Positions 32,986-44,464 of a DNA stretch of 64,000 bases are shown piece after piece; the stretch's first letter is position 1; every line of letters starts with the position of its first letter. The translations under genes were made by a program, and so were the position numbers. The DNA is taken from assembly GCF_052857255.1 (NCBI RefSeq), contig NC_135502.1:154924599-154988598 (forward strand). The letters are read 5' to 3'. This DNA comes from Amblyomma americanum (taxonomy: Eukaryota > Arthropoda > Arachnida > Ixodida > Ixodidae). A model generated the notes under the pieces. The model did no database searches and was not told the DNA's origin. It saw only the letters and a list, made by a program, of their open reading frames with translations.

Positions 32986-35083
32986 CTGCCATCTCTTCGG
33001 CGGAAAATTATACTGGCAATCAAGCTGACTTAATTGTAAGTGTGAATCAGTTAGCACAAACATTCTAGTATGACCAGCACAACTGCTCACAAGTGGCGAT
33101 TTATGGGGCAATAAAGCAGCTTACGAAATTAGTGTGGGTTACACACGTGCGCAGAACGTACTACGCGCAAACCGACGCGTGCTTCTGATACAGAACATAT
33201 AAATCCCTCAGCTCCCGAAATCGCCGTAGAGCACATTGCGCGATCTCATATTGTCGTGCGCTGCAGCTTTTAAAATTTATTCCACTGGCTCGATTGTTTT
33301 CATATAACAATAATATGGCACGGTAAGCGTCTCAAGTTTGAGAACTGTAGTTATCTGGATTGGTCAAGTGTATATGTACGTGCGCGATGTACGTGCAAGC
33401 CCAAATAATCGATCGTGCCTAATTGGATCGCTCCCACTCAGGCAGACGTCTGCGTTTCCTGAAGCGCATTTATGAAACCGCTCATATACATTGGCGAAAA
33501 CCCGGCTTTGGCAGCTTATCTTCCTTTGTTCTCGGCGCAGGCGATTCCGGCCTCACAGTATGCATGCTCGGCGCGAAGTGCAGCTACATCACAAATACAT
33601 TGCGCAGATTTATCTACAAAAAATTGCAATTGAGGCGAATGAATTTTAGAGCTGCTACATTGAGACGCACACCACAGCGTCGGTTGCGCCCAATACGTGA
33701 AACGCCCGGGCAAAAAAAGAAATGAGTTTTGGTATTAACACTTTATAGACTCGGTCCTTCATCGGTTCACTCCGTGGAGTGAAACCGCGCTGTCAGACGG
33801 GCTAATGCAATTCCGGAGAGTACGCGCGCATGCATATATGTGCGGCGCAGTGGTTACACGGCCGGGTGAACTATTCTACGCATATGCACCTTCCCTCACT
33901 TTTTCAACAAGGTGCAGGCGCTGCATGCATTATCGCCGCGATCTCGAGCTCGATCGTCTCGATCGAGCAAAGTGCGCAGACGCGCATACGCGCTCCGAAT
34001 TTTATTAAGAGATGAGTTATTCACGCATCATTTCAGTCGGGGATTCTATTAAACGCAGCGCTCAGCTTACTGCGTGGCAAGAGCGCACCGAATGCACATC
34101 TGTTCAGGCTACACGACATCGCAACCCTACTACATTTTTTTATCCGGAGATAAGGCCGCGGCGCAACTTTTCGATCGAAAGAATTTTCACGATTCTGGAA
34201 AGCGCTCTACATTCGCGCTGTCGAAACCGTGCAGTACACGAGTACATCGAAGTCACCCCGAGGCGATCGATGCAGAGCCACACAGCTTCGCTAATCGTGT
34301 GCGTCATGCAGCGATCGAGTCACTCCGAGCGCAAGCAATGTGTATCGTTGAAAACATTAAAGTCCCCTACGTGACAGGTACAGCTTGATGTAATTCAAGG
34401 TCGCACTGGGAAATGCACAGATTTATGGCTAACCCTTTCCCAGCCCTCTGCTATGTGTCACACTAGAGGAACGGGGATTAACCAATACATCACACCAAAC
34501 GACCAGCATCATTGACTAGAGCCTCCTTTGAGGCGTATTCGCCCGAACGTTTTTCGTATCCCTGTAGCTAGGTGTACAGCAACTTAGCCCACAGCAGTAG
34601 CAGATCTAGGTCTCGTTACTCACCCACACCTATCGAACATATATGCGTCACAAATAAGTGCACTCAGTTTCGAGGTTGTCATCACACCTGCAGATATGAT
34701 TTATTATGCATGTTGGACAACAACAAGGCAGAGGGATTAATAAATGGTTAAAAGGAACATGCTGAAACTGAAAAGACATGCCAGCAAATTACGATAAAAA
34801 ATACAATAAATTATTTATAGTTAAAAAAGCAAACATTTCAAACATACAAAAAACAAGCAAGAGAAAGCATAATCATCCTATGAGGCTGCAAGGCTGGGCA
34901 TATCCTTCTCTCATATAAATGCGATCAATGGATTTCATGTGAGCCTGTTTGCCAATGTCCTCTCATGTTTGCACTAAATACTTTGAAGCATAAAAGTTAC
35001 AAGCATAAAAGGAACATTCACATTTGTTTCGTAGCTGTGACCTCAGTTCGAATGTTTGGAAGACAGCAAAAAGGCATCTACAT
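32986..35083. other. Intergenic, nothing recognised
   Basis: CpG-containing DNA with short frames. An imperfect palindrome around TTCACTCCGTGGAGTGAA lies near 33765-33785. A TCGATC-rich palindromic patch lies near 33940-33970. No gene was supported. Confidence 0.35.
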
Positions 35084-35215
35084 GACACTCTTTATTGGGA
35101 TGACTCGCGCCCATAAAGAACAGAGTGAGTCGGCAGCGGCACAGCAACAAGCGTGCTCGGCGCTTGTCGAAGATGATACCTGCCGCTCTTGGCTGTGCTC
35201 AATTTAAAGCTGACA
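35084..35215 (-). repeat. Fragment of a Ty3 family-B LTR
   Basis: On the minus strand this reads like the R/U5-side of the LTRs at 55450 and 60950: the TTTAAATTGAGCAC block, CGCCGAGCACGCTTGT, the CCGA-x-TCA segment, and CAATAAAG near the end. It is diverged and truncated at both sides. Confidence 0.7.
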
Positions 35216-35643
35216 ATGAACTTTTGACAATGTGACGATATAAAGTTGCCTTGCTTCACACTGAAGATGTGGCATAATTGTTGCCAGCTGCAATGAATTA
35301 CGTAGCCAAAAATATGAAAAAAGTTGGCTCTGAGGAGCTACTTCAAAGGAATACAAAAATAAAAATTACACTGAAACTACCTTCATGAAATGACGTCGTA
35401 CATCACTGCCGTATCAGTCCCTTTCCTTTTGGTTTGTCACTTTACACAAGTACGAAAGATTATTAATATTAAAAAAAGAAACATACTACTCAGCCGCATC
35501 ATCAAAACGGTAAAATTATTCTGATCAGTAGGTGGATGCTGGCACTGCACATGCAGCACATCAAATACGAGCGGTGAAGCAAGCAGTTGTTGGGAGTGGA
35601 AATATAGACAGCCTGCACTGTAATAAATTCCAAGTACATAACA
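35216..35643. other. Gap between LTR fragment and transposase relic
   Basis: AT-rich, no gene. It may hold the 3' UTR or terminus of the CACTA-like element, but no terminal repeat was identified. Confidence 0.35.
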
Positions 35644-38403
35644 TTATGCGCCATCAACTATTTTAACATAAAAAGAACAGGTCTTCATTGGTGTCGAATA
35701 ATCAAAACTATGTATAATAATGCTGCTAATTTGAGCTCGAAAGTATCTTGACATTTGAGGGATGCAGCCAATGCGTGCATTGAAAATAGTTCTCAAGTGC
35801 TCAGGAAATGCTGGAACAGGGTGTGGCACACCGTAAGCACATGTTTGGTGGCTGCTTGTGTACTAAGCTGCAATATTTCTCTTGGAAATATCCAAATGAG
35901 CTGGAAGCTCCAAATTCTTTTCCAAGCAATGACAGGAATGGAGCATAATTCACTGTTCAGCGACCTGCATAGGCACCATCTTGGCTGCTGAAACAAGCCG
36001 CAGTGTGCGACCAATTGCATCTTCGAAAGGAAATGTGGAAATGCCCCACAATGGGCCAAACCTGCGAGTGGCTTAGGTAGGTGCAGCAGCTGATGAACAT
36101 TAAATGTCATTGCTGTATCATCACAGAGCCTAGCTAAGTGCTATACAAAAGACAGCAATAACGCTTCAGCTGTAGAGATGTCACTCTTACTTATGCAGCA
36201 ACAGAAACAGTGCCTTCACGAGGAGCGCAAAGTGTACCATGTATGGTCGAGGCAGAAGATCCGACAAGCATAGGCCACTATAAAACAAATGCCAGTACCT
36301 TGCCTTTCAATAAGCACGCTCTGAGAGGGGTCGCGCAGTTCTCTAGTAAGTAATTAGTGTCTTAATTGTGCACAGTCTACAATCCAAAAGCCTGACATGC
36401 CGCCCGATGTAGAAGGCTGAACCGGTAATTGAAAGCCACAGTTCCACCAGCTGCTTTGCCACGCCCTGAAGTACGCAACGCATGTAATCTGGCAGTAGGC
36501 CCCATACAAGATCAAGGCCCTTCAGTCTGAGAAGTGGAGATGGCCCCTTGAAGCCTTCAAGGGCTGCATCTGGTCCCCTTGCTTGCCGCATTGCCTCCAG
36601 CACACACCCGTGTGTCCGTTCACAGGCTAGCTGTCCATGGTAGAGGTACATGATCGTGCCTGCAAAAGTTGCGTAATTTGCAGTTCCCGGGATTTCTGTG
36701 ATAATGTACAGCTTGCAAAATTCAGCCTGAACCTTCCACTTGCATTGGGAGTGAAAACCAGATGTAATGTATACAAGTACCACCTATAAATCTGACAGCC
36801 TAGCACCAAAACATACCCAAAACATGTCAAAAACTATAAAAGTATTATGCTTTAATGCACAGTACATTCACCTATTTGAATCTGCTGGTCTGCATTGGGA
36901 ACAGCGTTCAAGCCACATAAGGATAGGAAGTAGCTCTATATTCATGAGCCTGTTTGTACATTTAAATCCATGCTTTGTTTCAGTCAACTCTACTTTAGCA
37001 CATTTATAATACCATTTTGACACCTTATTACCTGTCAGTCGGTATTACTGTGGACGACTTATGAAACAAACCACCTTTGCAATTGTCACTGAAACTAACC
37101 ATTAACACTTATAACTTCCTCAAGGCACCAGGTGCACCCATAATAGGCATTAAATTGCTTTATGTTGAGGATGGATGCCCTTGCCGGTGATTCCACACGA
37201 CACACAACTGCAGATACCGCAGACTTGCCAATTTTTGCACCATGGGAGCACAAAATTGTTTTAATATTGTTAACTTCATCAACAAACCTTCGCATTAACA
37301 TGTGCATAGGCAGATGGTCATTTCGAAACCAAAGCCTTGAGAGTGTCACGTTTCTCCACCGAAGTTCCATGGGCAGTTCGTTCAACATTACTTGTTTAGG
37401 CCAGATTTAGCTTTTTGACGACTCAAACACAGGTGCCCTATCAGTGCTAAATGTGAGTGTGACATCACTCCATGACATATTGATCTGTGGCCGAATGCTT
37501 CGATAGAGGTCACCATCAGTCCCATCTCTGTATATTCCTGACTCTCGTATTGCTGTTGAAAGCATCTGCACATCTTCAAAACGGATGGCGTTATAATGCT
37601 TGATTGAATCCAATGAATCTTTCTTGATGTCCAAAATGACGAAAAACTTCTCATTCCTATTTAACTTTTCACACATTTCCCTGTTGCGGCCTCCATGTAA
37701 ACTTCACTGTTGGCAGGAATGTAATGGGTAGTGCCGAGATGCTCACGAAATAGTCACTGAAACTTACCACCAACACGTGTACCTTCCTCAAGGCACCTGG
37801 TGCACCCATGTTAGCCACTAAATTGCTTTGTGTTGAGGATCGATGCCCAATGTTGGCAGAATAAATGCAACCTTAGTGCGTGTTTTTTTCTCTTTCCACA
37901 TCTTCTGCAACAAGTAGGCAGGCTGTGGCCCAACTGCTTCTCCAAAAATGGCATTAAGAAGTGTCAGAAGACTTTTAACCTGTGACCAGGTAAGCCCTGC
38001 TGTCACAATGTAAGCCAAAAGTAACAGCAGTGCTTGAGCTTCAGTTGTTGTCTGATGTGGCAGCGTTTCCTTTGAAAGCTTCCCGGGGTACGCTTAAAAG
38101 TCATCAGAAACATCAGAAAATTCGTCTGTACTCTTCGTTTCATCTCCCCCAACATCATTGTTTTCTTCTGTGCCTTGATTAGTGCTGCATTCCACATATT
38201 TTCGGTCAGAGCTGCCTGTGTCTCGGCAATCATTGGTAGAGTCAGCACTGTCATCTTCATAAGTAAGAAGCATTTCATGAGTAGCATCATTTTGTGTTGT
38301 CTTTGCCAAGCTTGGAATTGAGCCCTTAGTGTCATCAGCACTTCAAGATCCAATTTCTTTTCTTTCATGCTGGCTTGAGCCTACAGCTGCCTGGTTCTGA
38401 ATG
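35644..38403 (-). pseudogene. CACTA/EnSpm-type transposase gene, multi-exon, decayed
   Basis: Blocks in order on the minus strand: a splice acceptor near 38405 (TTTTCATTTTCAG); an acidic N-terminus (38309-38094); AYIVTAGLTWSQVKSLLTLL (38018); an exon beginning after CTGCCAACAG near 37705; DVTLTFSTDRAPVFESS (about 37470-37420); LNELPMELRWRNVTLSRLWF (37388); FNAYYGCTWCLEE (about 37140); FKGPSPLLRLKGLDLVWGLL (about 36550); ISKSDISTAEALLLSF; MTFNVHQLLHLPKPLAGL (36110). These match conserved blocks of animal EnSpm/CACTA transposase-domain proteins as I know them (TDG-PVFKSS, ELP, C-x2-C, DLVWG, NVH-LLHL). In-frame stops and frameshifts show it is dead. Terminal inverted repeats were not found. Confidence 0.75.
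37751..37849 (-). repeat. Duplicated transposase exon end with splice donor
   Basis: This stretch repeats 37084-37180 with about 80% identity by eye. Both encode the ASILN-x-KQF...GCT-x-CLEE segment and both run into an intron-like sequence. In this copy the exon ends G|GTAAGTTTC, a strong donor. The other copy reads GTTAGTTTC. It lies upstream of the exon it copies. Confidence 0.7.
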
Positions 38404-39810
38404 TCCTGAAAATGAAAATAAACATCTTTAGAACGATTTAAGAACGGTTTAAATAATTGTCTCTTCACTTAGCAAATTGCATCATTCTTCCCAGCAAACA
38501 GCAAGGTAGCAGAGTTTTGAACAAATTGTTTTATTTTAGGCGTGCACAGATTATTTAGTTTTTCTCCTTAGCCATCCATTTTTTTCCAAAACCATATGAA
38601 TCCAAAAAAGGTTTGAAGTGAAGTAGCTCTAGCCATGCTGAAAGCAAATCCTTCCTATGAACACCGAGTGATTTCAGCCAGCTCTATACAGCAAAAACAC
38701 TAACGAAATGCAACAATTTGTAATGCTGTTTTAATTAATTCAGCAAGAAGTTTAAACACCGAAATGTTCATGGACTAATGCAATCGGTAGAAAATCGTTT
38801 ATGAATCAAGGAATACAGTCCACGGAAGTAGCAGTCACCAGTACTCAAAAGATTCTGTCACTGTTTACTGTCTCCCATTCTGTAGCATACCGCTCTATCT
38901 CCAAGAACGTTAGTAGACATGCAATGTGAAAATAATATTGAGTACATGAACCTACCATTAATCTAACATTTTATTACATTTTCCTGACTACATATATCAG
39001 ATGAATCAGTGGTTTGAGTTTGAAAGCACGGCGATCCCGAGTAAGTGGGTGATACTGATTGTACAGAAGTGCACGCTGCCATCAGTGCCATAACCCCTAA
39101 GAAAGCATTTTTTCATGTGCACTCATAGTCCTGGTTGCGTTCATGGCCTAGTGATGCAAATAATGCAGACCTCTTCCTGAAAACCCGTAAGTACAGGGGC
39201 TACACAGCTATATTTTGAGTGAGTACAAGACTTAAGTTTCTTTAGTTATTTAGTTATTATTTTATTGAAATGTTAATCTTCTTTTTGTACGTATTTATTT
39301 GATTCTGCACTGTTGAAAGGTACGTTTGTTAATGCATATAGAACCATCATTGAAATGGGCAGCTTTGTAAATATGCGCGCACGAGGAGTGATCAAGGGCT
39401 TTAAAACAAGTTTGGGCACAGTCTGTGTCAATTTTGCTGATCATGCTCATGAACATAGGTCAGTCAATGATCGATTTTGTTGAGGCATAATTTTGTTTAA
39501 GTGACTACGAAGCGAACAAGCTCAGCTCCCCTGTGCTTAGAATATAACCGGCCTAAAATTGAAGCACATATTAGTGCAAAAGCACTAATTCGGAGATTCA
39601 GTGCCTGGCAATACAGTATCTTGTATATGCACCTTGGGAACATAGAAAATATGAGGTACAAGAAGAAATCACATCAATATTTACGAGTGAAAGTCAAACC
39701 CGCAGCGGCGCAAACAGTTCCGCAACAGTAATTTTCTGGGAAATTTTAAAGGTTGGGGCGACAAAAGGTTGCTGCGCGAGGCCCTTCCGCTATCGCCGCT
39801 TTTTTTTTTT
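38404..39810. other. Intergenic or intron of the transposase relic, nothing recognised
   Basis: AT-rich. No further transposase exon could be recognised upstream of the acceptor near 38405. A microORF at 39501-39731 has no domain. Confidence 0.35.
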
Positions 39811-40224
39811 AAGGTGAGAGCCTTTTACGGCTTATACTCGCAGCCATGGGTCTGTCCGGCGTCGCTACATTCACCAACTAACTAGTTAACTAGTCGTAAC
39901 TAATACTAGTCATTACTAAATAGCCACTTGAAATGATCAAGCAACCATTATTGTATACTTAGTAATTAACCAATAATTATCCTCCATTAGTATTTGACTT
40001 ATCAGTAATTTGTGGTACATAGCTGATTAACCCTTAATTCGAGGGAAGTTGTTAAACACCCATTAATTAGTTGTTCGTCAACTAGTAATTAGTGGTGAAA
40101 TTCGTGGTTAAATAACTATTAATTAGTAGTTCACAGAGGCAGCAACAGCAAAAGCCAAAGTCGCACGGAAAGGCTTTCGCCTCGCGCACTTTAAATCGCC
40201 AAAGTGCCCCCAGAACTTTTTTTT
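39811..40224 (+). mobile_element. Helentron/DINE-1-like element, copy 3
   Basis: It follows a run of T: AAGGTGAGAGCCT (39811-39823). Its partner AGGCTTTCGCC is at 40171-40181. The perfect hairpin GCACTTT-8 nt-AAAGTGC is at 40186-40207, then CCCC and a T run. The first 45 bases resemble copy 2 (TATACTCGC-GCCA). The interior consists of degenerate TAATTAGT/ACTAGT words, unlike the other copies. Confidence 0.6.
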
Positions 40225-42805
40225 ACTACACTATTGCCGCAGCCGAACATGCCTCGTGTTAAACTGCAGCACACACACGCGATGTGCATTGCAGAGCGTC
40301 GCCTTCAACTTCAATCTGCGGAGGAAACAGTTAATGTGTCTATTCTTTTGTTAGAAGCAGTCCAAGGTTTAAACTCCGTTGGTTTCGAGGGGGAAAAAGG
40401 CGCATAAGTACTGGACTTGGTAAGGACTTGAATCGCGCTTTGAGGTAAGAGGCGGTGGTGTCCACCCGCAAAAACCGTTCTTTCGCAGAACATTTCGTAC
40501 TTTGCAATGCACTACCGCGAGTAAATATTTTGTAAAAATCCTGATTAAATTACAAGCAGTCGAAAACCGCACTCCTGCATAAGCACCTAATTAAAACACA
40601 CCTACCTGAGCAATGGCTGAAGACTTGGCTCTTTTTATTGCATTGGCCACATGCAGAGTGTCTAGGAACTTAAACGCTGCTTCCCTGCTCAAGGTAGCGT
40701 TTATAGCGCTGTGCGGCTTTCCTGCCATCGCGATATTATGCAGCTGAAGCCACCATGCAACGCCAGCCTCGTGAGGTTCGCGTTTTGCGCGCTCTTACCG
40801 CAGGTGCAATGAATGTCTCCCCAGAAAGAGCAAAAAAGGGAGAAATCTCGAAGCAGAGCTGCGTGAGTAGATAAAAATATAGATTTGGCTAGGGGGCTCG
40901 AACGGCTTGAGCGAAATCTGCGAACAAGTACAGTGGAAGCTAGATAGGTAAACTAGTTTAAAATATCGGCCAGTATAAGAGCAGTAATTGGCGCACACGA
41001 ATTTTTTTTTAAAACCCGGCACATACAAACGTAAGTCCCTGTATTTGGAAGGCAGATGCGGCTGGAGGGAGGGGGGGGGGGGGCACGTCGGCCACTTTTG
41101 CAGCGCGCCGCGAGCACGATCCATTATAATTACAGCAACAGGACGACGTGCGCGTTATATGTTGTGAATATTATGTACAATGGTCGCTCACCTGCGATTC
41201 TAATTCGAACAGTTCCTGACATTGGTGCACGAGCGACACTAAACTTTCACTTTTTGTTTATTTGTAAATATTGTGAATATATTGTGCACAAACATCTCCC
41301 AACGCCCTTTCTCGCTAGCTTCCCTCAGCACTTCTACTGGATTTGTCTCTTGCGCTGGCTGCACCTCCGGTACTTAAAATATTTTATATGTCCCGTCCAC
41401 ATTATGCCGTCCGGGCCGTTTTTGCGTTATGTTTTTGCGTTATCGTTGTCGTTTATTTTATAAAATCACTACTGCTATACGCATATTTAGGAGGGTCAAA
41501 TTTTCCAAAAAGAAGTCTGGCAGCACCAGCCACAAAATCTTGATAAATCTTGTACGAAAGCTGCGGAGCCGAATGAAATTTTCGCCCCACCGGGCCACGT
41601 TTCGGTGCAGATTGACTCAAACACGTTCTTTCAAAATTTGCTCCTGTTGCTGGAGGCACTAAAGTAGTGCGGCCGTAACCCACCGCTTTGTCAGGCGGAC
41701 TAGGTATGGCGCTGGTCCGGTCACCGCCGACTGCCGTAAAGCAGATGTTGATCGGGTTTTATATGTGCAATAAATTTCCAGAGCTTTGTCCAGAGCGGAC
41801 AAAGCTCTACTTTTTCCTGCACTGCTTTTGTTGCTGGAAGATCCATGCTGCTGAAAAACCTTGGGTAGCGCAGAGTTGGCTATGATCTAGGCGAGTAGTT
41901 TGCGTGTAGCTCCTCCGGCATGGGCGCGCGCTTACTCCTGAGCGCGGAGACGATGTGCAAGAGTAGTGGGATAAATGTGTTGTGCCACGGCCGCCCCTCG
42001 ATCTCCCTGGCGTACGAGGCATATATGTGAGCAAAGCAAGAATACACTGCAGGCCTCGCTGTCACGTACGTAGTGGATTACATGTATTGACAGCAATTCG
42101 GACTGTTGCAACTGCAATCTTGTGCAGGCAACGTTTGGTGTACGCGATTCCAAGCTCTAACCCAGAAGTCCCTTTGCGCCGCATGCAGAACCTTAAGGCA
42201 AAATCGCATTGAGCTGAATAGAGAAGCGGTCCCGTTGATCGCTACGTACTGGGCGTATGGCAGGTATCATGAAATACGCAGCCATCACTTAGGACGTACG
42301 TAAGTTCTCTTGTTCTACTCAAATCCTAGCTGCAGTGATAGCATATATGCATATATGTGGTAGCTCGAGTTGCATCAGCGCCTTTATTTCCTGCTTTACT
42401 TCAATTATATACGGCATGGATATATCGACTGAAGCCGTTTGCAAGCCACAGCACAGTGTTTCCGACTACAGCTGCTTGCAAGTTGGCTTCATGTATGTTC
42501 TGAAGTTGCAATGCAGGGATTGAGTCGCAAAATACGAGCCTTGAACCATATGCGGGCAAACAAACTCTTAAGTATGAGCTCTGACTGAGGCATACAAAAG
42601 TGGGTCGTTCTGAGGAATAGAGTTGTGGTACGCAAATAAAGATCTGAAGCAAAAGTCAGTAAATGACTGAGCTGTTCAGCTCCTCGCCACGCCAGCAGCC
42701 TGGCAGCATGTATTGCCGCAAAGTTAAGTAGGTTTTGGTTAGAGTATCTCGAGTTATGATGTAATGTCTAGAACAGCGACTGACATCAGAATGCAAGTAA
42801 ACCAC
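40225..42805. other. Intergenic, nothing recognised
   Basis: About 2.6 kb with short frames and a G run (41076-41090). Apart from the hairpin at 41780-41808 no feature was supported. Confidence 0.4.
41780..41808. other. Perfect 12-bp stem hairpin
   Basis: AGAGCTTTGTCC, loop AGAGC, GGACAAAGCTCT. An AATAAA sits 6 bases upstream (41769-41774). Function unknown. Confidence 0.6.
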
Positions 42806-43185
42806 CAGCGGAGTTTAAACCTACTGGTATTAAAATTGTCAAAACAAATACCAGCGGTCTGTTTTTAGTCAGGCTAGCGATGCTAGCGACGTCGGCACAT
42901 GACGGCTGCTTCGTTGCATCGTTGGTGTTGTTGTACTCGTACTCATGGGGTGAACGGCGCATACCTCACCGCGGTATTTACTATAGCCTTTTCATCGCTG
43001 TGGTTTCCATCACGTGTGCACTGCCTATGGTCACTACTACTCACAACCGTGATAACAAAACAAAACATCAGCTGAGTTCATACTTGCTGGTACTGAAATG
43101 GTCAAAACCAATAAAAAAATTGTTTCGTTGTAGCTACGTTCAAGTCAAGCTAGCGATTCTAGCGACTGAAACTTGTGTAGGCTGC
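42806..43185 (+). repeat. Imperfect direct duplication upstream of the signal-peptide exon
   Basis: About 115 bases from 42806 and from 43068 share AGC(G/T)GAGTT, CTGGTA(T/C)T, AA(A/T)(T/G)GTCAAAAC and CAAGC/CAGGCTAGCGAT-CTAGCGAC. The spacing is 262 bases. The second copy lies inside the open frame upstream of 43300. Confidence 0.6.
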
Positions 43186-43299
43186 TGCGGTCTACGCACT
43201 GCGAGCCTTACTAGCCTCTTTCTCTCCACTATCCCCCTGGCACACTTGCTGCTCCTCTGTTTGTCGATCCTCTTTCTTTATCGCATACAATTGCGAAAA

Positions 43300-43478
43300 A
43301 TGTTCATCTTAATCGAATACGTGTGTGTTTCAATAGCTGCTGTGCTGCAGCACAGCGGTGTACATAATTTTAATACGCAGAATGTGGCTGATTTCAATAC
43401 CGCCGCCATTTACAAGGCGTACTGGCAAGGCAACGAGACAACAAGGATATTACGGCGCGTAGATTCTTCATATGACCG
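43300..43478 (+). CDS. Possible first exon of a secreted tick protein (lipocalin-like)
   Basis: From the ATG at 43300 the frame starts MFILIEYVCVSIAAVLQHSG, a hydrophobic stretch that fits a signal peptide. It continues VADFNTAAIYKAYWQGNETT and RILRRVDSSYDR, ending at CG|GTAAGT, a strong splice donor. Exon 1 of tick lipocalins commonly encodes a signal peptide and an N-terminal segment ending near a (R)SY(E/D) motif, which this resembles. The frame is open upstream to 42880, but that part contains a decayed duplication, so I chose the ATG before the hydrophobic segment. No second exon in the right phase was found; it may be a lone or dead exon. Confidence 0.3.
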
Positions 43479-43588
43479 GTAAGTAGCGCATTAAAATTTT
43501 TAATCTTTTACCCTTCTGGGTTTGTTGTGTGCAGAATAAATCACCTAAGCTAGCTGTAATTTGCTGCGAAGATTCCTTGATCACGGTT

Positions 43589-43743
43589 CCACCGTGGTGG
43601 TTCAGAAGTTAGGGTGCTCGGCTGCCGAGCCAGATCGTCGGGATGCTGGTTCAGTCTCCACCGCGGCGGCCCCGTTTCGATAGAGGCGAAGCGCAAGTGC
43701 CCGTGTACTGTGCGACGTCAGTGCACGATAAAGAACCCCTATA
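43589..43743 (+). repeat. Partial Ruka-like SINE
   Basis: It begins CCACCGTGGTGGTTCAG and shows the degenerate A-box/B-box head and the GTCAGTGCACGATAAAGAACCCC segment common to the SINEs at 46238 and 52388. The 3' tail is not recognisable. Confidence 0.75.
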
Positions 43744-44464
43744 CATTACTGCGGTCAATTCTGAGACCTTGGCGAGTGACTTTAGAAGTCACCGTTGTGA
43801 CGGTGATAAATTACATATTAAATCGGTGCAAATTATATGTCATGGTCGTTTCAAAAGAAACAGTGAGAATGCGGAAGTGTTTTGTCATCTCAAACCCTTT
43901 TTTCTCTTCCAGAAACCGCAGAAATGTAAAGCTACACCAATGAAAAGAGGCGCAGAAGAGCTGTGCTTCCCACCTGCCTTAAAATGAAGGGAAAAGACAA
44001 GGAGAAGGTATCGTGACTGCAGCATGTTTACTACAGATGTTCCATTTATACCTTAGTACCTCTAAGTATTGGCTGAAGGCTTCACTTCAACAGGCACTGG
44101 ATTTCTGGCTGGGAGTAGGGGTGACAGTAGCACTGCTTTTGCAGTAAAATGTCAATTATGTCAATTATGCGCTTGTGCTTATTCAAACTGGAACACTTGC
44201 GATTAAAGTGTTTTCCAAACTCTCCAGCGTAGTCGCTGCAAATGGTAGTAGATTGACCTCCTCATTATTGTCTTTTTCAGATTCCTGACATTAATACAGT
44301 GTTTCTACTTTGCGCACAATTTTTTTCATTTGTGTTAATTGCTGTCTGCCGCTGCTGTCATTCGCTACACCAACAAAGTCATCCCATAGTAGATTGGCAA
44401 GCTGGACTAGTTGGTGTTCATGAACGTACACCTTTGGAAGTGGGTAACTGTGCTAAACACGGGT
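43744..44464. other. Intergenic, nothing recognised
   Basis: A pyrimidine tract plus CAG at about 43897-43911 looks like a splice acceptor. The following frames are short and not in phase with the 43478 donor. Confidence 0.35.

Noticed and set aside
42880..43299. In-frame upstream extension of the signal-peptide exon, suggesting a 200-residue membrane protein
   Set aside because: It overlaps an imperfect direct duplication and has no recognisable domain. The ATG at 43300 gives a sensible signal peptide.
43912..43980. Possible second lipocalin exon after a pyrimidine tract and CAG (frame with KPQKCKATPM)
   Set aside because: The donor at 43478 is in phase 2, and joining it gives another frame with an early stop.
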